A DNA stretch of 64,000 nt from Eimeria necatrix (taxonomy: Eukaryota; Apicomplexa; Conoidasida; Eucoccidiorida; Eimeriidae): contig NW_013655295.1 in NCBI RefSeq assembly GCF_000499385.1, positions 141,501 through 205,500 on the forward strand, in the 5' to 3' direction. This document shows, piece after piece, positions 24,618 to 37,256 of this stretch. A program made the translations under genes and the position numbers. Under the pieces are notes generated by a model. It was not told where the DNA came from. It worked only from the letters and a program-made list of their open reading frames with translations, and made no database searches. How positions within the stretch are numbered: position 1 is the first letter of the stretch; each line of letters opens with the position of its first letter.

Positions 24618-27600
24618 TCACAAAGCCAACTCACTCCTAACGTGTGCTATGCAGCCCTTCGCAGAGACGTCATCCGGGAACCTCAATATCATAAGCGGCT
24701 GAGACTGAAAAGTCAACCCAGCAAAGTTACAAGGTACTTACAAATGCAACAAGATATCACACTAATTAAACCCTAGCGCCTGACGAGACGAAAAGCCTAG
24801 ACCCTGTTCCGCTGTGCTTAGGCTAACCTTCGTCGCATTGAAGTAGAAGCACAGTAATCTCGGGTCGTTCTTCCTACTGGTTATCTTATGCGTCTCTCCC
24901 AGCTCCATCGAAGAATAGAAGTCTACTAAATCATCCTGTTCCCACGTGCTCTCGGCTTGCCGCTGTAGCATTTGCTGCTGCTGCCGTTGCTGCTGGGTTT
25001 GCGAGTCCTGCATTTGCTGCTGCTGATTCTGTTGCTGCTGTATGTCACTCTCAAAATGGCAGGAAGGACGGATTCCCAAAAGGTCCGCAACCACTTTCCA
25101 CTGAGCCTTCCCTTGATATTCTGATGAGCCACCATCACCTCTCTCCGGGAAGCGGTTCATGCCCATTATGTCAGCAACCCCCGCTTCCCCTTCGTCTTGT
25201 GAATGTTTCTGTTCCTGCTGGCGCTCCTTCTGCTGAAGTTCTTGGTGCTTGCGGTGGCGCTCGTGCGCGCCACTGACAAGCACAAGTCGATAAGGTGTTA
25301 CTATCACCTCACAAAGTCTCTTGTCGGGAGCATTGAAGAGCCAAGATGATAGATGTTCATATCCCTCCGTCACCGAGATCCCCACAGCTGCTGCATCGCT
25401 GGCGCTGTGGCAGGCATTGGAGCTGCTGCACTTGCTGGATACGCCTCCGGAGCCAACGTTTGAAGCTGGCTGCTCTTGTTGCTGTTGGCCATGATTCTTG
25501 TGATTGTTCATGAGTCTGCTTCTCACGGGTGTTGAGGAATGGCATCGCAGCAGCAGACTGAGCGACCGACGTGTCAGAGATGTTTCTTGCAAGGGGCACT
25601 CGGACGGTGAAGTGCGAGGGGCGATACTGGAGAGAAGTGCAATTGGTGAACCGCAAACTCCAGAATCCAGGTACATCTCTACAGCGCTGGCTGGGCTGGT
25701 TGCGGCGCTGCAGTTGCTCTCGTTGATACAGCTGTTGCCGCGGCCTGCTGGGTCCTGCCCTGCATCGCGCATCTCATACGCAATCAGCGGCAAACTTCCA
25801 CTTCTTCTCGCATCTTCTTCAACTGGTTCCATTACTTCCGCAGCAGCAAGTTGTTCCAGCAACAAGTGTAGTGGCGGCTGCAGCACAGCTTCAATGAAAC
25901 AGGGGAATCTCCCGATGTCAGCAGTTTCCAAAAAGAACTCCAGCGCCCTGCGGGGAGACCTCAGAAGCACGAGGCGGTGCGCAGGTAGAGACAGCAATGA
26001 AGCCCATCGCTGAAATTGTGGCTGGGGTACGGGGGCGTCTGCAGGTGCGACTAATGAAGCATCTTCCGCAGCAGTAGCCGCGGCACCTGACAGCTTTCTG
26101 TGGAACCCCACAACAAACGGTTCTCCACATGAAACGCAATGCCGCCCTTCGTCCCTGCTGCTGAGCCGTTGCAGCTGAAGCGCTGCAGGGGCCTCTCGCC
26201 GCGGAGCACAACCAGAAAACACCGCGCTGCTGCCTGTATTGTTGCCACTCCTGCAGCTACGTGTGCTGTTACTCCTGCCTATGCAATCTGTGCACAAATC
26301 GCCAGATGCAGTCGTGCAGTCCCCAGAGGGCATCGTTGGAGCCATCCCTCTGGATGTTGCAGCTGCTGACACGGCTGCTGGCTTTCGCCCCTTCCAAGGA
26401 GAGCCTCGAGGAGACCGCGCGCTAGACAACCGCCTCCAAGCACCTAGAATACCCCCCAGGTTTAAACCCTGCCCACCGCCCTGCCTGGCAGTGGTACTGC
26501 CTGTCGGTTGGTGCTGCTGCTCTTGGTGGCGCAGTTGCTGTACATGATCAACACGGGAAGACGGAGCCGAAGCATGATGATGGTTGCTTGCAGGAATCAT
26601 CGGCGAAGAGAAGTTGGCCTCTGAAGCGAGGGTGGAAGAGCTCCAGGCTCTGGACAAGACTGACTGGCGGCTGCGTCGGCGAAGCCCCAGCTGCCGTGCG
26701 TTGTCGACTGGGCGCTGCAGTTGCTTCTGGCGCTTTTGCTCACCGTAGCAGAGAACGCAGGTGTTAACTGTATGATCCACTAGCTCAAGCTGCTGCTGTA
26801 CAGCAAGCCAGTGACACGCCGCGTAGCCCCCCCGAACAAACGAGACCCACCTAAGAACCGCGACACACCAAACCACGCCGAAGCAGCATGAATGCTGCGA
26901 CAGAACAGCGTACGGCGTTGCACAACAACTCTGCGATTTCAGTCCTACTCCACAGTCCCAAAACGCCCTAGCTGTCAGTTCCGCTGCATTGTTGTCTTGC
27001 CTCTGCCGCGGCTGATGCGGCTAGCAACTCGAACTGGCGAACCGAAAAACCTGGCGAATGCATGTAATACCTTATCTTCAGAGAGCGACGAACTCACCTT
27101 AGGGCCAGTTCCCTTGTTAGAAAATGGTAGATCTCTATGGCATCCGAGTCGAGAGCCCCGTCCTCCGTCAGCAAGCAGACATGATGGGTTGGGACCTGCA
27201 CCCTGTGAATGCGGTAAGCCTTCTTGTTTTCATCGGGTGTAAAGGAAGTGCAGCAGAATACTTCGTGCTCAGTGCAGGCATCAGGCGACGGCCCAGCAAG
27301 TCCTCCAGATTTGTCTTCTTCTTGTGGGCTGCCTTCAACGCGTGCAGCGTTGCTGGAATTCATCGATGTGCTCGTGTTCCGCTCGTCTTTGTGTCGCAGA
27401 GCGTTACCAGAAGATCTCGTGGTAGCCGGAGCGCCCGTCGATTGCCTACGGCCTTTTTCCTGCATCTGGTGTTGCTGGCACTGCCCTTGCGTTGGGTCCC
27501 AGTGCCGCTGCTGATCTCTATGCTGCGACTCGCTGTGACTCTGCAGATGATACTGCTGTTCAATCCGGTGCTGTGCACAAGGAGGCCCCGAATTCTGCAA

Positions 27601-30600
27601 CCTGTGCTCCATCCCACTGTCTGAACTAAACCGACCCAACTCTGTGAAAACGCGTGTTGGCTCCACTCGTATTGGTGCTACTAGCGGACGAAGAGAGCCA
27701 TCTGCTGAATGGGAAACGGCGTGACTAAACGGAGCGTCCGGCAAGTGCTCCGAGACTGGGCTATCTGCAACTGCAGGAAGTGGCCCCGGCGAGAGCGGAT
27801 GACTCTTCAAGGAGCGCAGCTCGGATATTGTGGGCTCATCATCACCTCTTGCAGCCGCTGTCCTTGGAAAAGTAGCTGCAACGGCAAGCGATGGATGCTG
27901 CCGTCCTACAGTTGACTGGATCCACTCAGAGGCCGGCGTATTTGTCCACCCAGGAACCCCAACATCCTTCTCGAAACGTTGTTCAGACATGCAGCGGCGA
28001 CTGAGGTGGCAGTTCGCTGCTATATGAACCTTCCATTTTTGCTGATGATCAGTTCTTTCCGTCTCACAGCTCCAGGACCGACGCGACGCTGCGGCTGATT
28101 GCATGTATCCAGCAAAAGCTCCATAAATAGCGGACGCTGTACGCGAGGGAACCCGTTTCCCATGATTGTGCATGTATGCTGATGTTGCGGGTGGTTCTGC
28201 CACAGGCAAAGCGAGCCCTTTCTCAACAGCAAAAGAGCAGTTCGACTCCTCAGCGTGGCCTCGCCACTTCAGAGACCGCAGCAGTCGAGCCCCTCGACTC
28301 CGCGAAAGCCGTCTGCCCTCCAGTGCACCCGGACTTCCAGCCTGCTCGACTGCAGGGCTCCACAAAGCGCCGTTGCGGTTCCCTGCATTCACTGCACCGC
28401 AAGCAGCACAAGTACAGCATCTTCCAAGAAATTCAAAGTAAGTTGTTGCTGCGTTGCTAATGGGTCTGCTGTCGCTGTTGCCCTTGCGGCTGCTGACGGA
28501 GCAGCTAGAAAGAAACCGTGGGGTCAGTCCACAACCCGTCATGTTAGCGTAAATACACTTTCCGACGTTGCTCTTGTTCCTGTTATTGCCATTGCTGCTA
28601 TTGTTTCTGGAACTTATTCGTGCTTACTACAGGTGGCGTCAGCCTTTGTGGTGGGTTCCGAAATGGTAGCCGGGTCTACAGCGCCTACAAGGGCAGGCAG
28701 GGTCTGCTTCCACTCGCCCAATGCATCAACATGAATGGCTGGGGGTAGCCGCCCTCCCTCGAACTGCCACTGAGGGCGCAGATCGAGCAGCAGTACTTTC
28801 CAACGAGGGGGTGCTTGGGGAGCTCCTGGAGACCCAGAGGCCTCAAAAGCACTGTACTGGCGACTTTTCACCTCCTGCTGGCTAGGAAACACACGTGGCG
28901 CCCCGGAAAACACGCCGCACCTGTTGCTGGCGCTACAGTGCTTCCCCGATCCACTGGTTTCACAGGTATGAAACAGCGGTTTTGAAGCCCGGCCGTAGGC
29001 GTGACTGGGAAACCGGCAAGCAGCAACACAAGCAAGATGCACCTAACAACCATTCGGTGAGTCTCTATGCCCCCGCAGAAGCACAAAGCAGTGATCAAAA
29101 CAGCCACAGCAGAATCACGCAGAGGGTGCAGAACCTACAAAGCAGCATCTACGCAGTGAGCAAGCGGACAAATGAAACGTGGAGCAGCTAAAGCAGTGCA
29201 GCTCTACGCCGTATAAAGCTGCACAGACACGTCGCCGTGCGCAGACGCAATCACCAAGTGCACATGGAGCCAAATTGCCACTCGTCAGACAAGCGGCAAC
29301 ACCGTTAAAACAGGACTCACTTCAACACTTCCTGTGGCAACATGAAAAAGGCTCCCTCAGACTCCAGCTGCTGCAATGGCTGCACGTGAGACTCCGGACC
29401 TCCGGTCTGCACAAGGCAGCAACAACAAGCTAACCTGTGGCCATTTCACTCAAGAGCGCCAAGCATGCAGACCAACACTAAAAGCAAGTTCAAACAAGAC
29501 AAGACACACGAGCATCGGGAGCCTGTACAAAGAGCACAAACTGCAATAACGAAAGGCGCAATAACAGCAACAGCCAAACTTGCACAGAGTCGCGGTACTA
29601 GCAGCAGCAAGTGAAGAACTCAAGTCTGACCTGAGAAGCACAAAAGATGTGGGCAAAACTTAGAGGCGTCTGTTGGCGAAGTTCTATCGCCAGGCGCCAC
29701 AGCTGCAGCAAATACATGGAGAGAAGAGATTATGCAGTGAAATCTAGGGCATCCAGAGGTCTCTCCGTAACACAAAGGATGAAAAGCTAACGACAGCAAC
29801 AATCTGAAGCCTCCTTGTGCAGTTTTTCGAGTGCTGTTGCTGCATCAGCAGCAGGAGGAGCACTGGCTGCAGGTTTTTCTTTTTAATTGATGCTGCTGCT
29901 TCTCTACAATTGCACTTTCCCTCTCCTGCCTTTGCTGCACTTCTAGACACAAGATACACATAGCAACAACCGCAGCGGCACCCGCCACCGCCGCTGAACC
30001 AGCTGTCGCAGCACAAGCTGCAAGAAACGCGCTGCAATAGCACCAGAAATCGCCGTACACTTGTGAGCTCTGAGGTGGAATCGATCGATAGCTTGCTAAG
30101 CGTCTCGGGGAGCTGCGAGATCTCCGTACGCAGAAGAACGCCCCTGTTGGTGATGAGGATAGCGAGCGAGAGGTAGCAGAAGAAGACTTTGTCTCCCTCC
30201 AGCAGGTAGCCATCCCACAGCACGAAGAGGACCGGCAGCTGCACCTTAGAAGAAAACAATGTGAGGAACCACGGGGTCACGTACAGCTCGGGGGTCGCGA
30301 AGTGCTGCTCTGCACGCACCAGCCAGAAATACAAGAGACTCAGATACTTCTGAGGGCGGTCCCTACAGACGCACTCAACTGCTCTCCGCTTGAGCCGAAA
30401 TCAAAACAATCCTGGAGCCTTCACACCCTGTGATGAAGCAACCGTAACCACGCTGCTGAAATACGGATACAGACATTTTTGAATCTATCATCTCCTCCAA
30501 GTGGGCGCGTGCATGTGTGCATACACATTCATGCATACAGGCTTGCGTACAACGGAATTCGTCTGTAGAGATGCCCACATGCGTGCATGCATGCATGCAC

Positions 30601-33600
30601 GCATGCAGGGCACAACCATGTGTCTGATTCACCTAGGAAGGTGGCCAAGGTGGGGTCGTGATAGAGTAGTAGTAGCTTGAAGTGGTGAAAGGCACATTGT
30701 AGAGCCGTGAAGTCATCGTCTGAGAACATCGCCGGTAGAAAGCGCTGCACGAAGGCAGCAAAACAACAGTAGGCCTCCGCTTCATCGAACCCTCCCTCCG
30801 AAGTCCGTAGATAAAGAAACGGTGCTTAATAGACACAGACGCACACATACGCATACGCATACATACTCAGATAAAGACAAAGAAACAGGAAATTGGGCAA
30901 GCGCATACAATCATGCGGATACCCATGTACAACAATAAGATAAATAATGCAGAAAGAAGCACACGAAAATCACTCAACATAGGACGGCTTAATCGCTGCT
31001 CTGCATAGAACAGGCACATCCTACAGCAGCGAGCAACAGAAACTACCATGTGCAAGAAAAGCTTGCAGCTGCCGCTACTTCTAGCTTTGACTGCAGTTTC
31101 TGGAATATCCCTTGCTCTTCAGTTTAAACAGTACTTGCTCCATTTTTATACTATAATATATATGACCCCGTCACCAACTATGCGTCGCTTTGATTTATGT
31201 ACTGCCCATCCTGTTCACATAAAATGCCTACGCGGAGACCCACAAGGGTCCTTGCTATGGATTTCTTGAATTCCTACCACTCCTGCTGCCATTATCCTCG
31301 GCGCTGTATGCAGTGATACTACTGCTACTGCTGGTACTGCTAATCCTGCTGGTGCTTCTCGCGCCGCTGGCTCTGGTTCCCTTGCTCACCCAAGAGCTCA
31401 TTGAGTCCTTGCTTGTACTTCAACCCGTGTGACTTGCAGTAGAAAGTCAACATCTGCTCCATCATACGGCGAGTTTTCGCGTCTCTAAAGACAGCCAACC
31501 GAGCGCGGGTCCTCTCCACGTCACTCTTGATTACACGCTGCAACCAAAGCAACAGAAAATAAACAGCGCTCAATACACTAAGAGGGAATATACAGGTTCC
31601 AAAACATATGAACGCAACAGACTTACCGTCGAGCACCACAAAACAACCCTGCAACATTCAAGAAAGAAAAGCAACGAGTCCAGAAGTACTAGAAGCAATT
31701 GCAGCTCCAGCAATAGCACAATGCCTCACATCGAACGCCGAAGTGGCATGAGGCTAACCTGATTTGGCTCGTCAAGGGGCGTCCTTTGGATGGCAGTCGA
31801 CAACCGCTGCATCTCTAAAGGCCCCAAATCGCCCACATCCAACAAAGCCAACCAAATGCGGCAGCGTAGCCGCGCCGGAAAGCCATTCTTGAACAAACGC
31901 AAGCGTCCTATCAAACGCTCCTTTGCTGCTGCGGCTGCCTCTACGCCAACTTCATCAGCTGCCGCTGGTGTGGCATTACGCGCACTTGTGCCAGCTCCGG
32001 TTGTGTCCTCCACCTTTGCCTCTTGGCTGTCATCCAAAAGTGGCATGTTCGTGACACCACCAGCACGATCAGTGTCCGTTACCGGTGCTGCCGTTACTTC
32101 CGTTTCTGCTGCTGTAGATCCCTCCTTTCCAGCGTCTGTAAAAGAGTACGTTCCGCGGTCTGAGTCGCCACTCTGCAACTTCAAGTGAACAGGCCCAACC
32201 ATAGGCGCCAACGACGACTCCTCCGCAATGTCAACGTGCCGCTTCTGCTGGTGTTGCTGAAGGGGACTACCAACTAGCTTCTCCAGTGCGCCCAAAGCGT
32301 TCTTTTCTAAGCTGAGGGGCGTCTGCAAAGAACTGCTGGTGGTACTGCCGGTTATACTGTTGCTTGTCAAGCTGCTGCTCCCGCTATGGTTTGAAAGCTT
32401 AACGGCGTCCCCACGTGGTTCGCCAGCGTCGCGAGCTTGCAATGCGTACCACTGTTTTTGCTGTATCTGATGCTGCTGTTCCTGATGTAAAGACTCATCA
32501 AGCTGCTCCTGTTCTTTCTGCAACCGTTCCAACTGCTGCTTTTGTTTCTGGGACAATTGCTGTTGTTGTTGGGGCAGCTGTTGCATGGCAGCTGCTGCCA
32601 CATTCGATGCTGTGTGCGCCTTATCATCATCAACTTGGACCGCGTGTCCAGCAACAATGCCAGGAAAACCATCCTGGTGAGAGAGGCAGGATTTGCTGCC
32701 AGAACTTCCTGTAGGCTCATCCCCTGTGTGTGACCACTTGTCGCTCCCGGCTCCTCTGCTCTGGTCACTTTCTCTTTCGCTGTCCAAGCCCCTGAATTCT
32801 TCCTTGCTAACCTCCCCCCCTTCACACCCACCTCCCTTTCTGCCTCTTCTGGAAGCAAAATCTTGCAGCAGAGCCTCCACGTCTGCTGTCTCCTCGCTGT
32901 CCTCTGCTCGCCTTGAATGGCTCCTTGCTCTCAAAAAGTCTCCGTCAACGCACGCTGCTGTTGTACTTGCAACTATATTTGCGGCTCCTGAAGCCGCTAC
33001 TGTTGCTGCTGTTTTCACTGCGGCCTTCATGGGGCTTCTGGAAGACGGTGGCACCTGCGGCTGCTCGCCCGCAAGGCTCGCATTTTGGTGTGTGTTGTTA
33101 CTTCCCTCGGCATTCTCGCTTTCCACTTCTTGTAGCTGCTGAAGATGCTTCTGGTGGCCAAGTTGTTCACCCGGACTATCTTCGTAAGGGGTAAGAATGA
33201 GCTGGCTTAACATAGATAGAGGGGGTAGTCCACAGGATTTTGGGAGCACTACCTCCTGCTGGATATCTGCAGCGCCGCTGCTGTCCCTTCCTTCGCCACT
33301 GCTTCCGTCACTATCCGTTCTGTTGCTGCTGTTGCTATCCAGCCCGCCTGCATAGCTGTCCGTCCAGCTAGTCGCGGTGCTGCTGCACGCGACCAAAAGG
33401 CTGCACGTATTGCTGCCGTTCCTGGTGAGTGTCGCGCTGCTTCTGGTACTGCTGCTTCCGCTGCCGAAAGATAGGCGTTCGTCCTGAGTCGTGCCGCTGT
33501 TGGGGCTCTTGCTACTGCATGACTTACAAGTGACAAACGTGGGCACAACACACACGTTTCCCGCGGAGATTCCTGCACCATTTCTCTCGTGCTCCCGTGC

Positions 33601-33765
33601 TAATGCCGCTTCTTGTATCAGTGCTTCTGGCGCCTCCCCATCTTCCGCACCAGAAGCGGCTCCACCTCCTGCTACTGTAACACACAAGCCCGGCTCCAAC
33701 TGCCGCTGATCGCTGCTACTTGTTGATTTTGCCCCCGACACGAGTACAGCCTGCTGCCCGTGCAT
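24618..33765 (-). CDS. TBC1D23-like protein: TBC, rhodanese-like and C-terminal PH-like domains
   Basis: Ten exons on the minus strand keep phase from ATG to TGA: 33765-31759, 31537-31390, 30824-30633, 30309-30059, 29702-29631, 29406-29321, 28881-28628, about 28448-27098, 26850-24828 and 24704-24618, giving about 2156 residues against about 700 in animals. Exons 2-4 build the TBC domain (DVERTR, TFYCKS, YKQGLNEL, LWDGYL). A rhodanese-like domain is split over exons 7-9 (LLLDLRPQWQFEGGRLPPA, then HVCLLTEDG, then RGGYAACH). The C-terminal module has VIVTPYRLVLV, KITSRKNDPRLL and an end LRFPDDVSAKGC. This order is that of TBC1D23, which bridges golgin-coated trans-Golgi and endosomal vesicles. 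Long Gln/Ser/Ala tracts fill the N-terminus and the gaps between domains. The acceptor of exon 8 and the initiator Met are the least certain points. Confidence 0.8.
26750..28881 (-). other. Rhodanese-like domain, split by a repeat-rich insertion
   Basis: Strand beta-1 and the Asp-Leu-Arg-Pro...Gly-Gly-Arg-Leu-Pro-Pro-Ala loop are in exon 28881-28628; the middle strand and helix (HVCLLTEDG, then IEIYHFLTREL) end exon 8 at 27098; the Gly-Gly-Tyr-Ala-Ala-Cys-His end is in exon 9 at 26850. Between the first two lies about 400 residues of low-complexity sequence. In the place of the active-site loop (Cys-x5-Arg in real sulfurtransferases) there is Thr-Glu-Asp-Gly with no Cys, so the domain should be catalytically dead, as in animal TBC1D23. 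Confidence 0.7.
30059..31900 (-). other. TBC (Rab-GAP) domain of the TBC1D23-like gene
   Basis: The domain begins at the end of exon 1 (Gly-Phe-Pro-Ala-Arg-Leu-Arg-Cys-Arg-Ile-Trp at about 31880). Exon 2 carries Ile-Lys-Ser-Asp-Val-Glu-Arg, which fits the IxxDxxR arginine finger (Arg near residue 678), and Tyr-Lys-Gln-Gly-Leu-Asn-Glu, which fits the YxQ glutamine finger (Gln near residue 712). Exon 3 adds the helical middle and exon 4 the Leu-Trp-Asp-Gly-Tyr-Leu motif. Exon 4 ends at 30059; the frame stays open beyond that into triplet-rich intron and should not be read as protein. Confidence 0.8.
30577..30607. repeat. GCAT/GCATGC alternating purine-pyrimidine tract
   Basis: About 30 bases of near-perfect GCAT repeats in the third intron of the TBC1D23-like gene, with looser copies at 30520-30560. 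A related CATACG/CACATA stretch lies at 30838-30870. Simple sequence; no function claimed. Confidence 0.7.
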
Positions 33766-35759
33766 TCTGCTGCGGCAGCAGCACCGAGGCAGCGCTGCTT
33801 CGCATGTGCCTCTGCTGCTCCTACATTGGCAGCCCCTGCAGCAGCAGAGACCTCAGATCTTACAGCAGCGGCGGCACGTAGGCAAGCGCTTCTGTAACGG
33901 ATAGATATCAAAAGAGCAGCCTTTTGAGGCTCTGCCCCCCCGGCTGCGCTGCACCCCATCAAAGATCAGACAGCCTCTGTAGCTCTGTTGTTGCAGCTGC
34001 TAATTCCCCTGCTGGTTTCACCACTGTAACGACTCAACACCGCAGTCATGAGTGCCTTTTCTTGCCGTTACCGCCCGTTGTCAGCCAAATCAGCAACTGA
34101 ACCGCTGCTACCGTTGCTGTAGCTGATGCTGGCAATGCTGCAGTCTGCACTCGTTGCTAAAATTGGCAGGACACGCATCGAGACCACGAAAGCAGTGAGA
34201 AGCCCCGGAGGAATAGCACCGAACTGACTGGCCGCGGAGTGGGCAAGGAGACAGACAGCCCCAGAAGAGGCTAGCAGCGTCGCTATGTTCCCGGTGAAGG
34301 CCTATAAGAGCCCCAACACAGAGCTGTCAATATAGGAATATCTAAGAAAAGAGCTGTCGTGCTGCTTCTCGTCATCCACAGCATCTCCTGCAGTCTACGC
34401 TGATGCAACAGTTACAGGTAGTGCAGCGCCCTGGAGCGCCTGGGGGAGACTGAGGTGCTCGTTGCAGCAACTGTGCACAGCGGGTGTTCTAAAGTAATTG
34501 AATGAGAGAGAGCACGGCATAGAGACTCAAAGCTGTATCTTCCATGGCAGCAAAGGAGCTGGTGATCCTGCCGAGAGTTCCCGAGCCCAGCCCCAGCACA
34601 AGCAGAGTGAGGCGGCACCAGCCGTCCGCTGCTCTTAGGGGTCTTCTTCACTCCATGTTAGTCAAAATACTCCAGTCTTGACAAAAGCACACTCAAATAG
34701 GACGTAGGTTGCTGCATCTCAAGGTCCCCAAGGCAAGTGGACAGACCATAGGCGAGGTTGCTGCCATGCCGCGCTGGCGAGCAGAATAAAGTTGGCAGGT
34801 TTGGCTGCTGCTGAGGTTCTCAGGGCTTTCGTTGCATATTATCAGTTGCACGAGATACAAAGCGAGCCGCCTTCGAGCCCCACAGATCTTATGGGCCACA
34901 GACGGCAAACGCCTTTAGAGCCTCGAGGGTCAGAAACCTTCTGACTGTTGGTTCGCCGCAGCATGTTTTGACAAAGAGGCAGCAAGTCACAGTATGCACT
35001 GATGCGGAATTGAGTCATAGGCGAAAGCGCAGAAACAAGAAGGCAAGGCCTAGAGCAACCCGCTAGGAAGCAGGGGATCCCAGTTCCACAACATATGGTT
35101 GTAGGGCTACAGCAAAGGTTGTGACTGTTCATCAGGCACAAAGAGCACCCAGATACAGCCGGAGCTACAATATTGATTCGACAGATCCCTCACCTAACCT
35201 TGGCTACCCGCGGCTACTTGTGCCTCCCCGCAGCCAGTGATGAACTGTGGTTAGTTCTTGCTTGCCCTGGCTGCCGAGGCCAGAAAACCCTGAAACAGCA
35301 GTACCTTAAGTACGTGAGCGGGTTCAGTAGGAGGGGTTCGAATGGGCGCGTTCCGGAGGCAAGGCGAGGGCAGCGCGCAGTAATATGCTTGCCTGCCTGC
35401 ACAGTCGCACTTCTTTTCTACTCGAAAATAAGTCTTTGTTTATCTGTCTATACATATGGCTGTCTTCTACGAAAAGCCTAGGTCGCAGCACAAACAAGAG
35501 CGGTAAAATTCGTAGAACCCGAAAGTAAAAGGTAGTTTGGCACACATCCAGAGAACGAAAAATCGAAGAGTACAAGCTCTGTGCTTATGCACTAGAACCC
35601 TTAATTCTGAAATTAAGGGCAACTTGACTACTGTAGGCAAGGGATATCGCTGCAATCTGTCGCTGCACTACATCAGTGCGAACTGAAGGCCTTATCAGTA
35701 CCTGCCGAGCTCTGACTTGAAGAAGGCATGTGAAAACAACCGAAGGTGGTGAGCTCCGT

Positions 35760-36180
35760 ACTTATTTGCTACTGCGACTGTTCCTGCTGCATTAGCTGTG
35801 ATTGTTGCTATTGAATTGGATGTGATGTTGCACTCCCGGAAGTTAGTGGTATTGGTCTAGGCACTGCCGCTGTTGCGGCCACTGCCGCTGTTTCCGTGTT
35901 CTCTGCTGCTGTCGCTATGCAGCGGTTGCTCTTGCGGCTGCTACTGATGCGCCTGCTGCTATAGCTTCAGCTGGTGTTGTTGCATCTGTTTGTGGTGGTA
36001 GCAATGCTGGCACCTCACTCTGCGCCAAAGGGTGCGTTTGCTGCTGGAGATAATGCTGTGGCAGTTGCCTCTGGTGTTTTTGCCGGTCCCTGGTGCTAGT
36101 GCTGCAGGCTATTGGGCGTCTGCTGCCACCGCTGGTACCCTGCTACCACATTTAACTGCTACCGAATGAGCGTCTGAGCA
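35760..36180. repeat. CTG/GCT triplet-rich non-coding tract
   Basis: Degenerate clusters of GCTGCT, GTTGCT, GCTGTT and similar triplets cover this stretch, with stops in all plus frames at short intervals. The same composition in neighbouring exons gives Ala, Leu and Cys or, on the other strand, Gln, Ser and Ala runs. It shows that repeat growth here is not tied to protein coding. Confidence 0.65.
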
Positions 36181-37194
36181 CATCTGGAGCCCCATTTTAA
36201 AACGTAGCACGAGAAACACTTGCCACTGTTGCTACGACACGTGCTGCTGCTGTCACACTGTTTTGGTGTAGCTACTTTGTGTCGTGTTCAGTTGGAGTGC
36301 AGCTGCAGTGAACGTGCCTCATTAGTTGAGTTTCTGTGTTCTCAAGGATAGAAGGACAAAAATTCAGTCTTTTCTGCATTTAGCTTAGGTGTGTAGGCTT
36401 TGTAGTCTTCCCAACCTCGTGCCGTGCTCCTACACGGCGAACAAAAGCATGATGGCAAAATGGCGAAAAAAACGTGATAGCACGTATAAGGTGCTCAAAA
36501 AGGAGGTCGGCAATGCTGCTGCACATGCTTCCTTTGTGATAATGATATGAGCATCTTGCTGAGGGGCATGACGAGCACTACCACAGAATCGTGGACCAGC
36601 AAAAGTTAGAGAGATTAGTAACGCAATCTGAACAGAGGTGTCTTCGATAGCTTGAGGAAGTAATAAACTTGATAAAGGCTCTCTGGCTTCTAGTTGATCT
36701 CATCAGATGCCCTGAAATGTATGCGCGGTTCAAAGTATGCCGCACTGTAGACCAGCATACCTGACCAGTAGACGTGTTTCCCAAAAACATGAGCATTCTT
36801 CTTCTGCCGTTTGTGGCATGCGTAATCTGGGTGGGTATATGGCACGTGCGGTATATGGAACGTGCGCAAGGGAGTTGGGAAACTGCGGCCCACGATGCGC
36901 CACATGCCCTGAATTCCTGAATTTAAATGCGAAAGTACGAGCATTCGAAATGCAAGGAGGACCAGAGACTGCAGAACATTAGTTGAGTGGTCGTGATTGC
37001 TTGTATCTGTACCATCTGTGGTTCGAGGATAACTGATCACTCAGCAGTGGCTGCAATCAAGGGTTTCACGGAAAGATCTGACTTAACTCGGGTGGTTGGT
37101 TGGTTGTGGCGCTGAAGTTCGCTGTAGAGCGAGTGTCGAAAGGGCCGAGAAGAAGAAAGTTTCGAGTGGAGGAGATGTCGGAGGTGCGACAGCA

Positions 37195-37256
37195 TCGGGT
37201 AGGTCCTCAGACATGGGTCGCGTAGGTCCTCAGATACGGATCGGGTAGGTCCTCAG
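37195..37256. repeat. Short tandem repeat, 23-base period, about 2.7 copies
   Basis: The core GTAGGTCCTCAG occurs at 37199-37210, 37222-37233 and 37245-37256, spaced exactly 23 bases apart, each preceded by TCG-x-G and (first two) followed by A-x-A-x-GG. Copies differ at a few positions. It lies in non-coding DNA. Confidence 0.75.

Noticed and set aside
24765..24775. AAACCCT, a telomere-like heptamer
   Set aside because: Single copy next to a gene end, with no array. Not evidence for a telomere.
24762..24827. C-terminus of the TBC1D23-like frame ending at 24762
   Set aside because: A donor at 24828 joined to an acceptor at 24705 gives a PH-like ending (LRFPDD...) that fits the family better than the unspliced tail.
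29744..30058. Continuation of the TBC frame past 30059, rich in Cys, Arg and Gln
   Set aside because: A donor AGT|GTACGG at 30059 joins in phase to an exon at 29702 that matches the TBC1D23 helix (LWRLAIELRQQTPLSF). The continuation is triplet-rich intron.
35333..35352. GGGTTCGAATGGG, like a tRNA B box
   Set aside because: No matching A box, acceptor stem or anticodon arm at the right distances.
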